64,000 nucleotides of DNA, from contig NZ_QTXL01000004.1 in NCBI RefSeq assembly GCF_003461625.1, forward strand, positions 263,813 to 327,812, given 5' to 3'. The notes under the pieces are model-generated. The model saw nothing but the letters and a program-made list of their open reading frames with translations, did no database searches and was not told where the DNA came from. The position numbers were made by a program, and so were the translations under genes. This document shows, piece by piece, positions 24,677 through 33,507 of the stretch (its first letter is position 1; the number at the start of each line of letters is the position of its first letter). This DNA comes from Clostridium sp. AF15-31. GTDB taxonomy: Bacteria; Bacillota; Clostridia; Lachnospirales; Lachnospiraceae.

Positions 24677-27600
24677 GTTTTAATAGATACATGGTGGAAT
24701 GTGAATTATGACAGCAAAACTAATATTAAACTATTAGATATGTTTTAATAGATACATGGTGGAATGTGAATAGAACGCATATTCAGCGGTAGAACGCGGC
24801 GACATGGGTTTTAATAGATACATGGTGGAATGTGAATAAAAACTTTTCTTTTTCTTCTTTCTTTTCTTCTTTGTTTTAATAGATACATGGTGGAATGTGA
24901 ATTATTTTTTTGAGATAAACGGGATTGGAGGTCATGGTTTTAATAGATACATGGTGGAATGTGAATTAAATGATATGTATCAAATTGTTAAAGCAAATAA
25001 GTTTTAATAGATACATGGTGGAATGTGAATGATAAACATCAGTATATGGACGAAGAGGTTCATTCTGTTTTAATAGATACATGGTGGAATGTGAATTAAA
25101 ATTTCCGCTAATTTTAGTAAAAATAGCGTGCCGTTTTAATAGATACATGGTGGAATGTGAATAAACGATACTTAAAGATATCGTATGCAACGAAAGAAGT
25201 TTTAATAGATACATGGTGGAATGTGAATACGAACAAACTTGTTAAAATGAGTAATACTTATTGGTTTTAATAGATACATGGTGGAATGTGAATCAGGAAT
25301 TTGTTGATTCTCTTTTAAAAATCTCTGACGTTTTAATAGATACATGGTGGAATGTGAATGAGGATATAAAAAGTTTTATTGCATTAGGTGCGGCGTTTTA
25401 ATAGATACATGGTGGAATGTGAATAGTATAACTCCAGTTATTTTTTTCTGAAAGTTCTACGTTTTAATAGATACATGGTGGAATGTGAATGAATATATGC
25501 TTTCTTCTGCTGCTCTGTAAGGTCAGTTTTAATAGATACATGGTGGAATGTGAATTATGGACCTATAACATTTCTCCCGGGAAGCTTGCGGGTTTTAATA
25601 GATACATGGTGGAATGTGAATGAGAGAATGTTAGTCAGATTTGAGGTGCTGCTCACAGTTTTAATAGATACATGGTGGAATGTGAATTCCGTATTCCTCC
25701 AGCGTGTTGTGTATCAAAGCCGTTTTAATAGATACATGGTGGAATGTGAATGCGGGAGAAATCACAGGTTTAACAGTATTTGAGGGAGTTTTAATAGATA
25801 CATGGTGGAATGTGAATTGTATCTATCTGCTATATACTGCTTCGTGATATAAGGTTTTAATAGATACATGGTGGAATGTGAATTAAATCCTGCGCTTTCA
25901 TTCCTTTTTGTTCAATCTCGTTTTAATAGATACATGGTGGAATGTGAATTTTACTACAAGAATCAAAAATATAGATCAGTCTACAGTTTTAATAGATACA
26001 TGGTGGAATGTGAATAACTTTGCAGATGCTTCTGCAAGTGCGGCAGATGGGTTTTAATAGATACATGGTGGAATGTGAATAATTTATTTATAATAAATTA
26101 TACGGCAAAGTTCTACGTTTTAATAGATACATGGTGGAATGTGAATCTTGCTTACTACTGTCTTATCGATTCCGTATTCACCGTTTTAATAGATACATGG
26201 TGGAATGTGAATATTCAATTTGAAGACAGAGTGTATATGTGATGGAGGTTTTAATAGATACATGGTGGAATGTGAATTTACTCTTGCTTTACAGGCTTGC
26301 AGTGATGAACAGGGTTTTAATAGATACATGGTGGAATGTGAATCATGGACACCTCCGCTGTTACTCAGTAACACAAACAGTTTTAATAGATACATGGTGG
26401 AATGTGAATCTTGGAAGTGGTAGTCAGATAGGAGAGCAGATAGCGTTTTAATAGATACATGGTGGAATGTGAATGTTGAAGTTATCGGAATAGTTGCAAG
26501 TGTATCATTGTTTTAATAGATACATGGTGGAATGTGAATCAGATATGACAAATACATTATGTATTATCATTGACGTTTTAATAGATACATGGTGGAATGT
26601 GAATACAAATAACGAATCTGCATTTTTTAATTTTTCCAGTTTTAATAGATACATGGTGGAATGTGAATTCATACCAGTAGATAGTATCTGGTGTAACTGC
26701 CTTTGTGTTTTAATAGATACATGGTGGAATGTGAATGAAGAAATCTCGTGGAATTATGTGAAAAGTAATCAAGTTTTAATAGATACATGGTGGAATGTGA
26801 ATATGAGCGATAATAAAGAAAACTTATGGGGAGATAAAGTTTTAATAGATACATGGTGGAATGTGAATAAACAGGACGTAACTATCTTTGTTATGGACGA
26901 GATAGGTTTTAATAGATACATGGTGGAATGTGAATAGGTTTCGCTTGATATATCTTCGGATGTTCGTTGGTGTTTTAATAGATACATGGTGGAATGTGAA
27001 TGAACTTGTTACAGATTCGCAAAAATAAGATATATATGTTTTAATAGATACATGGTGGAATGTGAATTTATGCATGCCCTCCGCTTCTTACCGTTTTGCG
27101 TGTTTTAATAGATACATGGTGGAATGTGAATTAGTAACTTACCCCTCCTTTTCTGTTTTTTACGCCGTTTTAATAGATACATGGTGGAATGTGAATAAGA
27201 TCTTAAAGGCAGCAGTCAATATTGTGATCACAGTTTTAATAGATACATGGTGGAATGTGAATGATGAATTGCTGCTTATGTGCTCTGGCGTGTCTGTGTT
27301 TTAATAGATACATGGTGGAATGTGAATGTTGGAAGAATAGCAGAGTTTTATGGGGCAGACGGAGTTTTAATAGATACATGGTGGAATGTGAATTGCTTGC
27401 GCCGTTTAAGCTGTAGCTTGTCAGTATGGTTTTAATAGATACATGGTGGAATGTGAATGAATATCCGACAGGAAGTATATATTGGGGAGCAGCAGTTTTA
27501 ATAGATACATGGTGGAATGTGAATTTATCAATGGATTATATCGGTGTTTGGTCAACAAGGTTTTAATAGATACATGGTGGAATGTGAATTCCGGAATATA

Positions 27601-28313
27601 AATTCTATAAATCCGCCCGTTTGAGTTTTAATAGATACATGGTGGAATGTGAATGAAGAATTTACAAATTATCTTAAAGAAGCCGGTTTTAGTTTTAATA
27701 GATACATGGTGGAATGTGAATTCGAATGAGGAAGCCTTAAACCGTTATATGGCATATGTTTTAATAGATACATGGTGGAATGTGAATACAAGAGAATACG
27801 GTTATTTAACTATAGATTATATTGTTTTAATAGATACATGGTGGAATGTGAATTCATTCCGGTAACAGCCGTAGCACCCGCGTTATATAGTTTTAATAGA
27901 TACATGGTGGAATGTGAATACTCCTGCTGTGTTACATTATGCAGCTTCCTTATCGTTTTAATAGATACATGGTGGAATGTGAATCAGTTATTAGAGGGAG
28001 CGGTTCAGTTCTTCACAGCGTTTTAATAGATACATGGTGGAATGTGAATTTAATAAACTTATTATTCAGCTTGCGAGAGAACTTGGTTTTAATAGATACA
28101 TGGTGGAATGTGAATTTATAGAGGACGAAATAGACCGGAGCCGGGATCTTTGTTTTAATAGATACGTAGTGGAATGTGAATTGGCGCAAGGATTGGTCGG
28201 CTGTATCGGATATGCCGGGTTTTAATAGACACATGGTGGAATGTGGATTATGGACATTTTACATAGTATTGAGCTTGAGTTACGTTTTAATAGATACATA
28301 GTGGAATGATAAC
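24677..28313 (+). CRISPR. CRISPR array, 56 repeats and 55 spacers
   Basis: The repeat is 30 bp, starting GTTTTAATAGATACATGG and ending GGAATGTGAAT. The first is at 24677-24706 and the last at 28284-28313. I counted 56 repeats by position; spacers are 34-38 bp, mostly 35 or 36. The last three repeats (28152, 28219, 28284) carry changes, the final one diverging in its last seven bases, which marks the old end. The leader and cas genes are at the other end. The repeat's short stem potential is weak, as in many type I-B systems. Spacer 3 (24838-24872) is almost pure pyrimidine. Several spacers stay open as protein code, which would fit phage genes. Confidence 0.99.
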
Positions 28314-28350
28314 AAAGAAAATATAATTAAAATAAAAGGGGGAAAATAAA

Positions 28351-29064
28351 ATGAAACAAGGAGAACAGGAAGCGAAGGAGATTTTACAATTAAAAGGCTA
28401 TATATTTGACAATCAATATTATGATGATAATTCAAGTAAGAGTATGCCTGATCTAAAATTTCAAGGAGGAAATTATTTAGAAGTAACACATACGCAACAT
28501 AATAATAAAATAGCAAAATCTCCAACACAATTTGATAGATTATCTATTAGAGAGAAAACGGAGAAATTACAGGAAATGAGTGAAGCACAAATGCGTTTTA
28601 TTGCATTGGATTATGAAAGAAATATCGATGGTTCATTTACAGAAGAAGGAAAATGTCAATTCGATAAAGATAAACGACTTCTTGCGAAAAGTTTTAATTA
28701 CAAAGATGGGCAGCCCTCAGAATTTAAATCGGATATACCAGTGATAGAAGCTGATATAGATAATATTATTGCGGGAATAAGGGAAAAAGAGAAATTACAT
28801 CCTAAAGGGGATACGGACTTGTTTATATTTGTTTTAGATGATGAATTTGATTGTATGGAACATCTGTTAAAAACAAAAGGAAGAAACGGTGTTACGGATT
28901 ATTTTCTTAGGGTTATAGAGAAATCACCATTTGAAAAGGTGTTTATATGTGAATGGGATTTTGAGAATCAGTGCTATATAAAGCAGAACCCCAGATTGGT
29001 TTGCTATACAACCATAAAAGAACAAGAAGTAAGCTATATAGATATATGCAGTTATAAATTATAA
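28351..29064 (+). CDS. Uncharacterised protein next to the CRISPR array, possible PD-(D/E)xK relative
   Basis: A 237-residue soluble, charged protein; I do not recognise the family. It starts 37 bp after the last degenerate repeat, with AGGGGGA before the ATG, so array read-through could reach it. MPDLKFQGGNYLEVTHTQ near residue 32 has the PD...ExT layout of some restriction-endonuclease-like folds, but the usual Lys is Thr. Later come LFIFVLDDEFDCMEHLLKT and VFICEWDFENQCYI. The base composition is as AT-rich as the cas genes. Possible roles: a defence accessory or simply a gene beside the array. There is no evidence yet for either. Confidence 0.7.
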   Translation: MKQGEQEAKEILQLKGYIFDNQYYDDNSSKSMPDLKFQGGNYLEVTHTQHNNKIAKSPTQFDRLSIREKTEKLQEMSEAQMRFIALDYERNIDGSFTEEGKCQFDKDKRLLAKSFNYKDGQPSEFKSDIPVIEADIDNIIAGIREKEKLHPKGDTDLFIFVLDDEFDCMEHLLKTKGRNGVTDYFLRVIEKSPFEKVFICEWDFENQCYIKQNPRLVCYTTIKEQEVSYIDICSYKL

Positions 29065-29132
29065 GAGAATTTGATAAGGCCATATAGATACAAATGTAAC
29101 ACTGAGACCGAAAAGTGGCACATGTACATATC

Positions 29133-29196
29133 CTCCCCCACCACAGCCTTACTTACCACATCCCCTATATGCGATTCAGCTCCTGTGGCGGGGGAG
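29133..29196. terminator. Hairpin between convergent genes
   Basis: CTCCCCCACCACAG pairs with CTGTGGCGGGGGAG (one mismatch) around a 36-nt loop. On the plus strand a T-rich stretch (TTCTTTTTATT) follows about 14 nt later. It probably separates the uncharacterised gene from the NYN gene. Confidence 0.6.
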
Positions 29197-29225
29197 AACT
29201 TTGTTCTGGTTCTTTTTATTACATG

Positions 29226-30176
29226 CTAGAATGTCTTCTGCAGAAATTCTGCATGCGATTTATAGTAGCGATAGTATTCGGTACCCTTTTCCTGACCATA
29301 CTTGGTTACGAAGAGGTTGTGAATTTCCCGAAGGTTTGCTTTATGCGGGTATAGTTTTTTATAGAAATCATCAATGAGAGCAATACCGGCATTAGAGTAA
29401 ACAATCGATAAGAATTTACGGTATTTTGTTTTCTTTTGCCAGTTGACCTTTGGTATCTCGTAGGATGAACTCTTTACTATACCATAGATATAACTTCCTT
29501 TTTCCTGACCGTAGATTGATATAAGTATGTTGTGGATGGCGGATAGATTACTTTTCCCGACACAGGAAAGTAATGTATCGACCTGTTCCTTATCATACAG
29601 CGGCGTAGATACAGCTTCTGGAATAGCAGCCTGTTTATCAATCTTAGCAGAAACAGCAATTTTGACAGGATTCGCAGCGGGAGTGGCTTCTACGATCACG
29701 TCCGGCTTTGGATTTTCTGCCTTTATTACTGAATCATCAATACTTTCCGTTACTGCAGTAAAAGCTGGAATTGCAGGAAGCATTGGCTTTTGTATAGATA
29801 GTTCATTTGCCAGCGTGTGGAAAATGGAGGGAGCCTTGCGGCATACATGGTATCCGCGTTCCGTCCAGAAATGTACCACGCTGTCAAAACCTTTATCTTT
29901 TGAAACAATGATGAGGTTGTCGTCCGGATTTTTAACTGTATACGAACCAAGGTAGGTTACAAGTTGAAAATCTAAGGCATTATCAGTTCCGTTTTCACAG
30001 AGGATGAACTCAGGTTCAAAAGGGGACTGTTTCAATGCGACAACATTTGCATAGGACATATTAGGAGATTTATCGGTGTAGAATACAAGGATACAGTCAT
30101 CGTCATTCAGATAATCAAATAGTTGTATCCAGGAATCACCGACGTTCTCACTATCTACAAAAAATATATTTCTCAT
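29226..30176 (-). CDS. NYN/PIN-like domain protein with a duplicated C-terminal motif
   Basis: A 316-residue protein. Residues 1-130 fit the NYN (LabA/DUF88, PIN-like) ribonuclease fold: NIFFVDSENVGDSW with the first acidic residue, CILVFYTDKSPNM, NGTDNALDFQLVTYLG and LIIVSKDKGFDSVVHF with further conserved Asp. The middle is a low-complexity linker. The C-terminal part contains two similar units, IHNILISIYGQEKGSYIYGI and IHNLFVTKYGQEKGTEYYRY, about 70 residues apart. The ATG at 30176 has GAGGTG upstream; the upstream 34-residue extension is hydrophobic noise. The substrate is unknown; proximity to CRISPR could hint at RNA defence, but that is inference. Confidence 0.75.
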   Translation of the reverse strand: MRNIFFVDSENVGDSWIQLFDYLNDDDCILVFYTDKSPNMSYANVVALKQSPFEPEFILCENGTDNALDFQLVTYLGSYTVKNPDDNLIIVSKDKGFDSVVHFWTERGYHVCRKAPSIFHTLANELSIQKPMLPAIPAFTAVTESIDDSVIKAENPKPDVIVEATPAANPVKIAVSAKIDKQAAIPEAVSTPLYDKEQVDTLLSCVGKSNLSAIHNILISIYGQEKGSYIYGIVKSSSYEIPKVNWQKKTKYRKFLSIVYSNAGIALIDDFYKKLYPHKANLREIHNLFVTKYGQEKGTEYYRYYKSHAEFLQKTF

Positions 30177-30371
30177 GATCACCTCGTTTAACCAGAACAA
30201 AATAAGTATAGCATATAATTTTATCGAACTGAACAAGAAAATGTCGACATAAATGTCGGCAAAAAACAACACCTCCACCCCATAGTAGTTTCATATGCAA
30301 TACATTTCAGAAATTCTGTCTTGTATCATATAACCACCATGGAGCAGAGGTACTTTATATTATGCGCTTAT

Positions 30372-31463
30372 TTAATGGATCGCTTCTGAATTCATAACAG
30401 TCTTAGCGGTACCGGCATAAGGGTAAGCCCAGAGAAAACTGCTAATTTTACCATAAGTAACATCCATATTCAGTTCATAGGACTGTACATTTTTGAGATT
30501 CTTAATCTTTACATCTTGTGTAGCACGAACTTTGAGCCGGAGTGTTTCATTTGCCTTAAGAGTCAGGCTCTGGTTGCTTTTGTATTTCTTCCATGGGCCA
30601 TCACCTTTGCGATAGGAAATGATATCAACACCTGTTTCAATGGTCGAACCATCATCCAGTTCAATCGTCAGTACAGCATTGTCATATAATTTCAATGTGT
30701 CATTATAGGCTTTGCTGGTAATCTTATATACTGTTTCGTTATCAGCACATTTTACACTGTTGTCAAATTTGAACGTATATTTACCGCTTCGGTTTGTTGC
30801 AGATATCTGTTCGTAGTCTGTAAATGCACTGTAATATTTCTTCTTGCCGACTTTAAGATAAGTTCTGACCTTATAGCGGTATGTCTTGCCTGCTGTTACT
30901 GTCTTGTCTTTGTAGTTCAGACTGTCTACACTTTTCTTGACTGTGGCAATCTTCTTGTAGCCTACGATACCCATTTCTTTCCGGTAGATTTCATATCCGG
31001 TTGGAAGTATGCCGCCTGAACTGTATAATTTCAGCGTGATCGACTTTGTACTTCTTGGGGCTTCTGCAAACTGGTACTCGTCAAATGAACACACAGGGCC
31101 TGTATAGGCAGAAGCTGGGATACCGGTTTCGATAACTTTCTTTTTGTTTTTATAACCACGTATCATATAAGTATAACGTTTTTCCGGTTTCGCTTTTTTG
31201 TCGGTATAGCTTTTCTTCTTACCCGAAATGGTTGCGATCAGTTTGTATTTGCCTGCGTTCCAATCCTCATCCGCAACCGCTCGGTAGATCTTGTATTGTG
31301 TAACTCCTTTTTGTGCTCCCCATGACAATTTCACCGAGGTGATTGAGGTAGCGGTAGCTGTTACGTCAAGATAGTCACTGGCTTTTGCTGCCGGCATGCT
31401 TGTAAACATGAGCTCTCCGATCATAATAAACATGAGTATGAGACTGATAATCTTTTTGTTCAT
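30372..31463 (-). CDS. Secreted protein with fibronectin type III-like repeats
   Basis: A 363-residue exported protein. The signal peptide (KKIISLILMFIMIGELMFTS, cleavage near PAAKAS) is followed by two FN3-like units: TSITSVKLSWGAQKGVTQYK with YMIRGYKNKKKV, and TKSITLKLYSS with KTYRYKVRTYLKVGKKKYYS. The rest is beta-rich and unassigned. Such modules usually sit on the cell surface and bind sugars or proteins. AAAGGAG stands 9 nt before the ATG at 31463, better than the TTG three codons upstream. Its likely promoter lies beyond hairpin element F, which would then be in the 5' leader. Confidence 0.75.
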   Translation of the reverse strand: MNKKIISLILMFIMIGELMFTSMPAAKASDYLDVTATATSITSVKLSWGAQKGVTQYKIYRAVADEDWNAGKYKLIATISGKKKSYTDKKAKPEKRYTYMIRGYKNKKKVIETGIPASAYTGPVCSFDEYQFAEAPRSTKSITLKLYSSGGILPTGYEIYRKEMGIVGYKKIATVKKSVDSLNYKDKTVTAGKTYRYKVRTYLKVGKKKYYSAFTDYEQISATNRSGKYTFKFDNSVKCADNETVYKITSKAYNDTLKLYDNAVLTIELDDGSTIETGVDIISYRKGDGPWKKYKSNQSLTLKANETLRLKVRATQDVKIKNLKNVQSYELNMDVTYGKISSFLWAYPYAGTAKTVMNSEAIH

Positions 31464-31510
31464 AACCTTCAACTCCTTTCTTCGTCCGATATATACAGTT
31501 TATATTAGAT

Positions 31511-31838
31511 GTATTTTTATATTCTGCTTATGTCTTTGCTAACATACCTTATAAATGACACACTTCACTTTCTATTCGATACATATGTCTTTTTCGTAAA
31601 TACTCCTGTGCCAACTTACCTTCGGCTGAGCGGAGCACTTAGTGAAGACGAGCGTTAGCGCGAAGTCTGAGGTTAGTGCGTGCCATGTAAGTACACTTAG
31701 CGAAAACAAGCGTTAGCGTAGTTTGAGGTTAGTGTAGCTTACTCTAATGTACAATATGCATCTCATAACGAAAGCCTCGTGTATGTCATATTACAAGGTA
31801 TATTGCCATAGACACAAACAGAATATAAAAGATAAATG
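31511..31838. repeat. Long imperfect hairpin element F, in the leader of the FN3-like gene
   Basis: About 328 bp, the longest of the family. The outer arms (TTTTTATATTCTG, then GTCTTTGCTAACATACCTTA) pair with TAAGGTATATTGCCATAGAC-like sequence and CAGAATATAAAA at the right end. The tip CCAACTTACCTTCGGCTGAG (31611-31630) resembles A, B and G. The right inner part carries a 45-bp unit twice (31635-31679 and 31693-31735; both contain AGCGTTAGCG and TGAGGTTAGTG). It starts 48 bp upstream of the FN3-like gene's start codon. Confidence 0.75.
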
Positions 31839-32171
31839 TTAATTCTATACCTGTATATACGGCTCCATAACCCTAAATTCCAACATATCATCAGATTGAT
31901 ATGTTTATATAAATTATACCATATACATATGCACATCCGGTACTGAAAAAGTATCGTCAAAATGACGAAAAAATCAGGGAAATAGGCGGCTTGCGGCTAT
32001 ATCTGGCAGATTATGCATTCTATCAAAATCTCCATTATAAAGTCCATTGACGACCTGCGATAGATAATCCAAAGAAGTAAGCCGAAAGTATTAATAAATA
32101 TCCCGTTACATATCAGCCTGCCTGAGATAAATGTTGAGATTGGATGATGGGTAGATGCGTTCAAATACAGT
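31839..32171 (-). promoter_or_regulatory. Non-coding stretch with probable promoter and palindrome for the FN3-like gene
   Basis: No gene is supported in these 333 bp. On the minus strand an extended -10 TGGTATAAT lies at 31921-31913. A palindrome TCGTCA-AAA-TGACGA (31954-31968) sits about 35-50 bp upstream of it and could be an operator. A transcript from here would cross element F before reaching the coding region. Confidence 0.45.
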
Positions 32172-32387
32172 CCTTGCTTATGGTGTTTGTATCGACCAAG
32201 GCATAGCATGATATGACATTAGCGAGGCTTTCGTAATAGAATGCATATTGTCAGTAAATACGAGTGCCTGTTTGAGCCGAAGGCGAGTTGGCACAGGAGT
32301 ATTTACGAATTAGACATATGCATTCTATAGAAAATGGAGCGAGTCATATGTGCTATGTCGGGGGCGATACAAACACCATAAGCAAGG
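32172..32387. repeat. Long imperfect hairpin element G
   Basis: About 216 bp. The outer arms CCTTGCTTATGGTGTTTGTA and TACAAACACCATAAGCAAGG are perfect complements, continuing through CGATAC, CATAGCA and ATATGAC. The inner stem pairs TAGAATGCATAT with ATATGCATTCTA and GTAAATAC with GTATTTAC. The tip GTTTGAGCCGAAGGCGAGTT (32270-32289) is nearly the same as in element B. It lies 13 bp after the LysR stop, so it can end that transcript. Confidence 0.85.
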
Positions 32388-32400
32388 TTACGCTATCACA

Positions 32401-33309
32401 TCACCCCTCCATCAGCCGGATAAGCTCCTTTGCGGCATTTGACAGATAATGCCCGTTCATATAGCCGATGCCAAGTGTATAGCTGGCGCTTGGATAGTTA
32501 AGCTGGATCACATTGAGGTTGTCAGTCAGCTTCCGGTCAGACAGAAAATTGCCGGGATAAACCGTGCATCCATAGTGGTTGATACACAGATTATATAAGG
32601 TTTCCAGATTGTTGGATTCCACACCAACCTTGACAGCCATTTTTTCAGACTGGAAGATGCTGTTCATGGCACTCCGGATCGTATTGCCGGTTTTATTGAG
32701 AAGAAAATTGCAAGGTTCCAGAATCTGGATCCTTCCGGTGCTGATCAGGATGCTCTTGACGTGACTGAAGTCCGGTCCGAAACAATTTTTTAGATATTCA
32801 TCCGTAACCAGCAGGTACAGATGATCTTCCCCTAAGGTATAGTATGCAATATCATCGGCAAACGGAAGCTGTTCTAACATCAGGTCGATATCCCCCTTTA
32901 CCAACATGTTCTGCAGCTCGATCGAATTATCTTCGATAACCTGGATGTTGATATCCGGGTAGTCGGTCTGGAACTTCGTTAAGATCGTTGGAAGCAGGAG
33001 CGCACCCCGGTTATAGGAGATGCCAAGGCGGATCTGTCCCTTTCGTTCATCTGCGATATCCTGAAATTCATTCATCATTTCTGTTTCCGTCTGAACCAGA
33101 CGGTTCGCATAGTCCAGAAATCGTTCTCCGGCATAGGTAAGCTTCAGTGGTGTCGTTCGTTCAAATAATTTTGCACCCAGCGTCTGCTCGATCGTGCTGA
33201 TATGATTGCTGAGCGTCTGCTGTGTAATATAAAGATTATTGGCTGCTTTGGTAAAACTTTTTTGTTTTGCTACTTCTAAATAGTAATGTAATTGGGTAAA
33301 AGTAATCAT
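32401..33309 (-). CDS. LysR-family transcriptional regulator
   Basis: A 302-residue LysR regulator. The N-terminal helix-turn-helix (FTQLHYYLEVAKQKSFTKAA, ITQQTLSNHISTIEQTLGAK, LFERTTPLKLTYAGERFL) is followed by a periplasmic-binding-like effector domain (IRLGISYNRGALLLP, VKGDIDLMLEQLP). GGAG stands 6 nt before the ATG at 33309. It is divergent from the peptide transporter operon, the classic layout for a regulator of that operon. The effector is unknown; a product such as 5-oxoproline or a peptide would make sense but is speculation. Confidence 0.93.
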   Translation of the reverse strand: MITFTQLHYYLEVAKQKSFTKAANNLYITQQTLSNHISTIEQTLGAKLFERTTPLKLTYAGERFLDYANRLVQTETEMMNEFQDIADERKGQIRLGISYNRGALLLPTILTKFQTDYPDINIQVIEDNSIELQNMLVKGDIDLMLEQLPFADDIAYYTLGEDHLYLLVTDEYLKNCFGPDFSHVKSILISTGRIQILEPCNFLLNKTGNTIRSAMNSIFQSEKMAVKVGVESNNLETLYNLCINHYGCTVYPGNFLSDRKLTDNLNVIQLNYPSASYTLGIGYMNGHYLSNAAKELIRLMEG

Positions 33310-33332
33310 TTTGGCTCCTTTTTTGCGTATAA

Positions 33333-33399
33333 ACAGCAAAAATGCTGTGATTTTATCAGAAAAACACTGTTTGCGCTGTGATTGATTATAGGATACTAT
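33333..33399. promoter_or_regulatory. Divergent control region with LysR-type palindrome and promoter
   Basis: ACAGC-AAAAAT-GCTGT (33333-33348) is a perfect interrupted palindrome of the size LysR proteins bind, 24 bp from the regulator's own start. TTGCGC (33371-33376), 17 nt and TACTAT (33394-33399) form a moderate plus-strand promoter for the transporter operon. The two lie close enough for one regulator to control both genes. Confidence 0.5.
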
Positions 33400-33439
33400 G
33401 TGTAAAAAGTAAATAACGAGACAACAAAAGCGAAAATTA

Positions 33440-33478
33440 CAAGGGTGTGATCAATGGTGATTATACCCTTGTTTTTTT
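33440..33478 (+). terminator. Terminator-like hairpin in the leader of the transporter operon
   Basis: CAAGGGT pairs with ACCCTTG, extended inside by GATCA / TGATT, followed by seven T residues. It lies between the promoter and the first gene's ribosome site, so it would stop transcription before the operon unless antitermination occurs. An alternative pairing partner is not obvious to me. Confidence 0.65.
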
Positions 33479-33507
33479 ATATTCTAACTAAAAAAGGAGC
33501 GATTCAT

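Noticed and set aside
24966..28234. Many short reading frames inside the array, repeating LIDTWWNVN, FNRYMVECE or MYLLK on both strands
   Set aside because: They are translations of the CRISPR repeat itself and have no ribosome sites.
29115..29354. Reading frame of 79 codons between the uncharacterised gene and the NYN gene
   Set aside because: It spans the terminator hairpin and the antisense of the NYN gene end; no family similarity.
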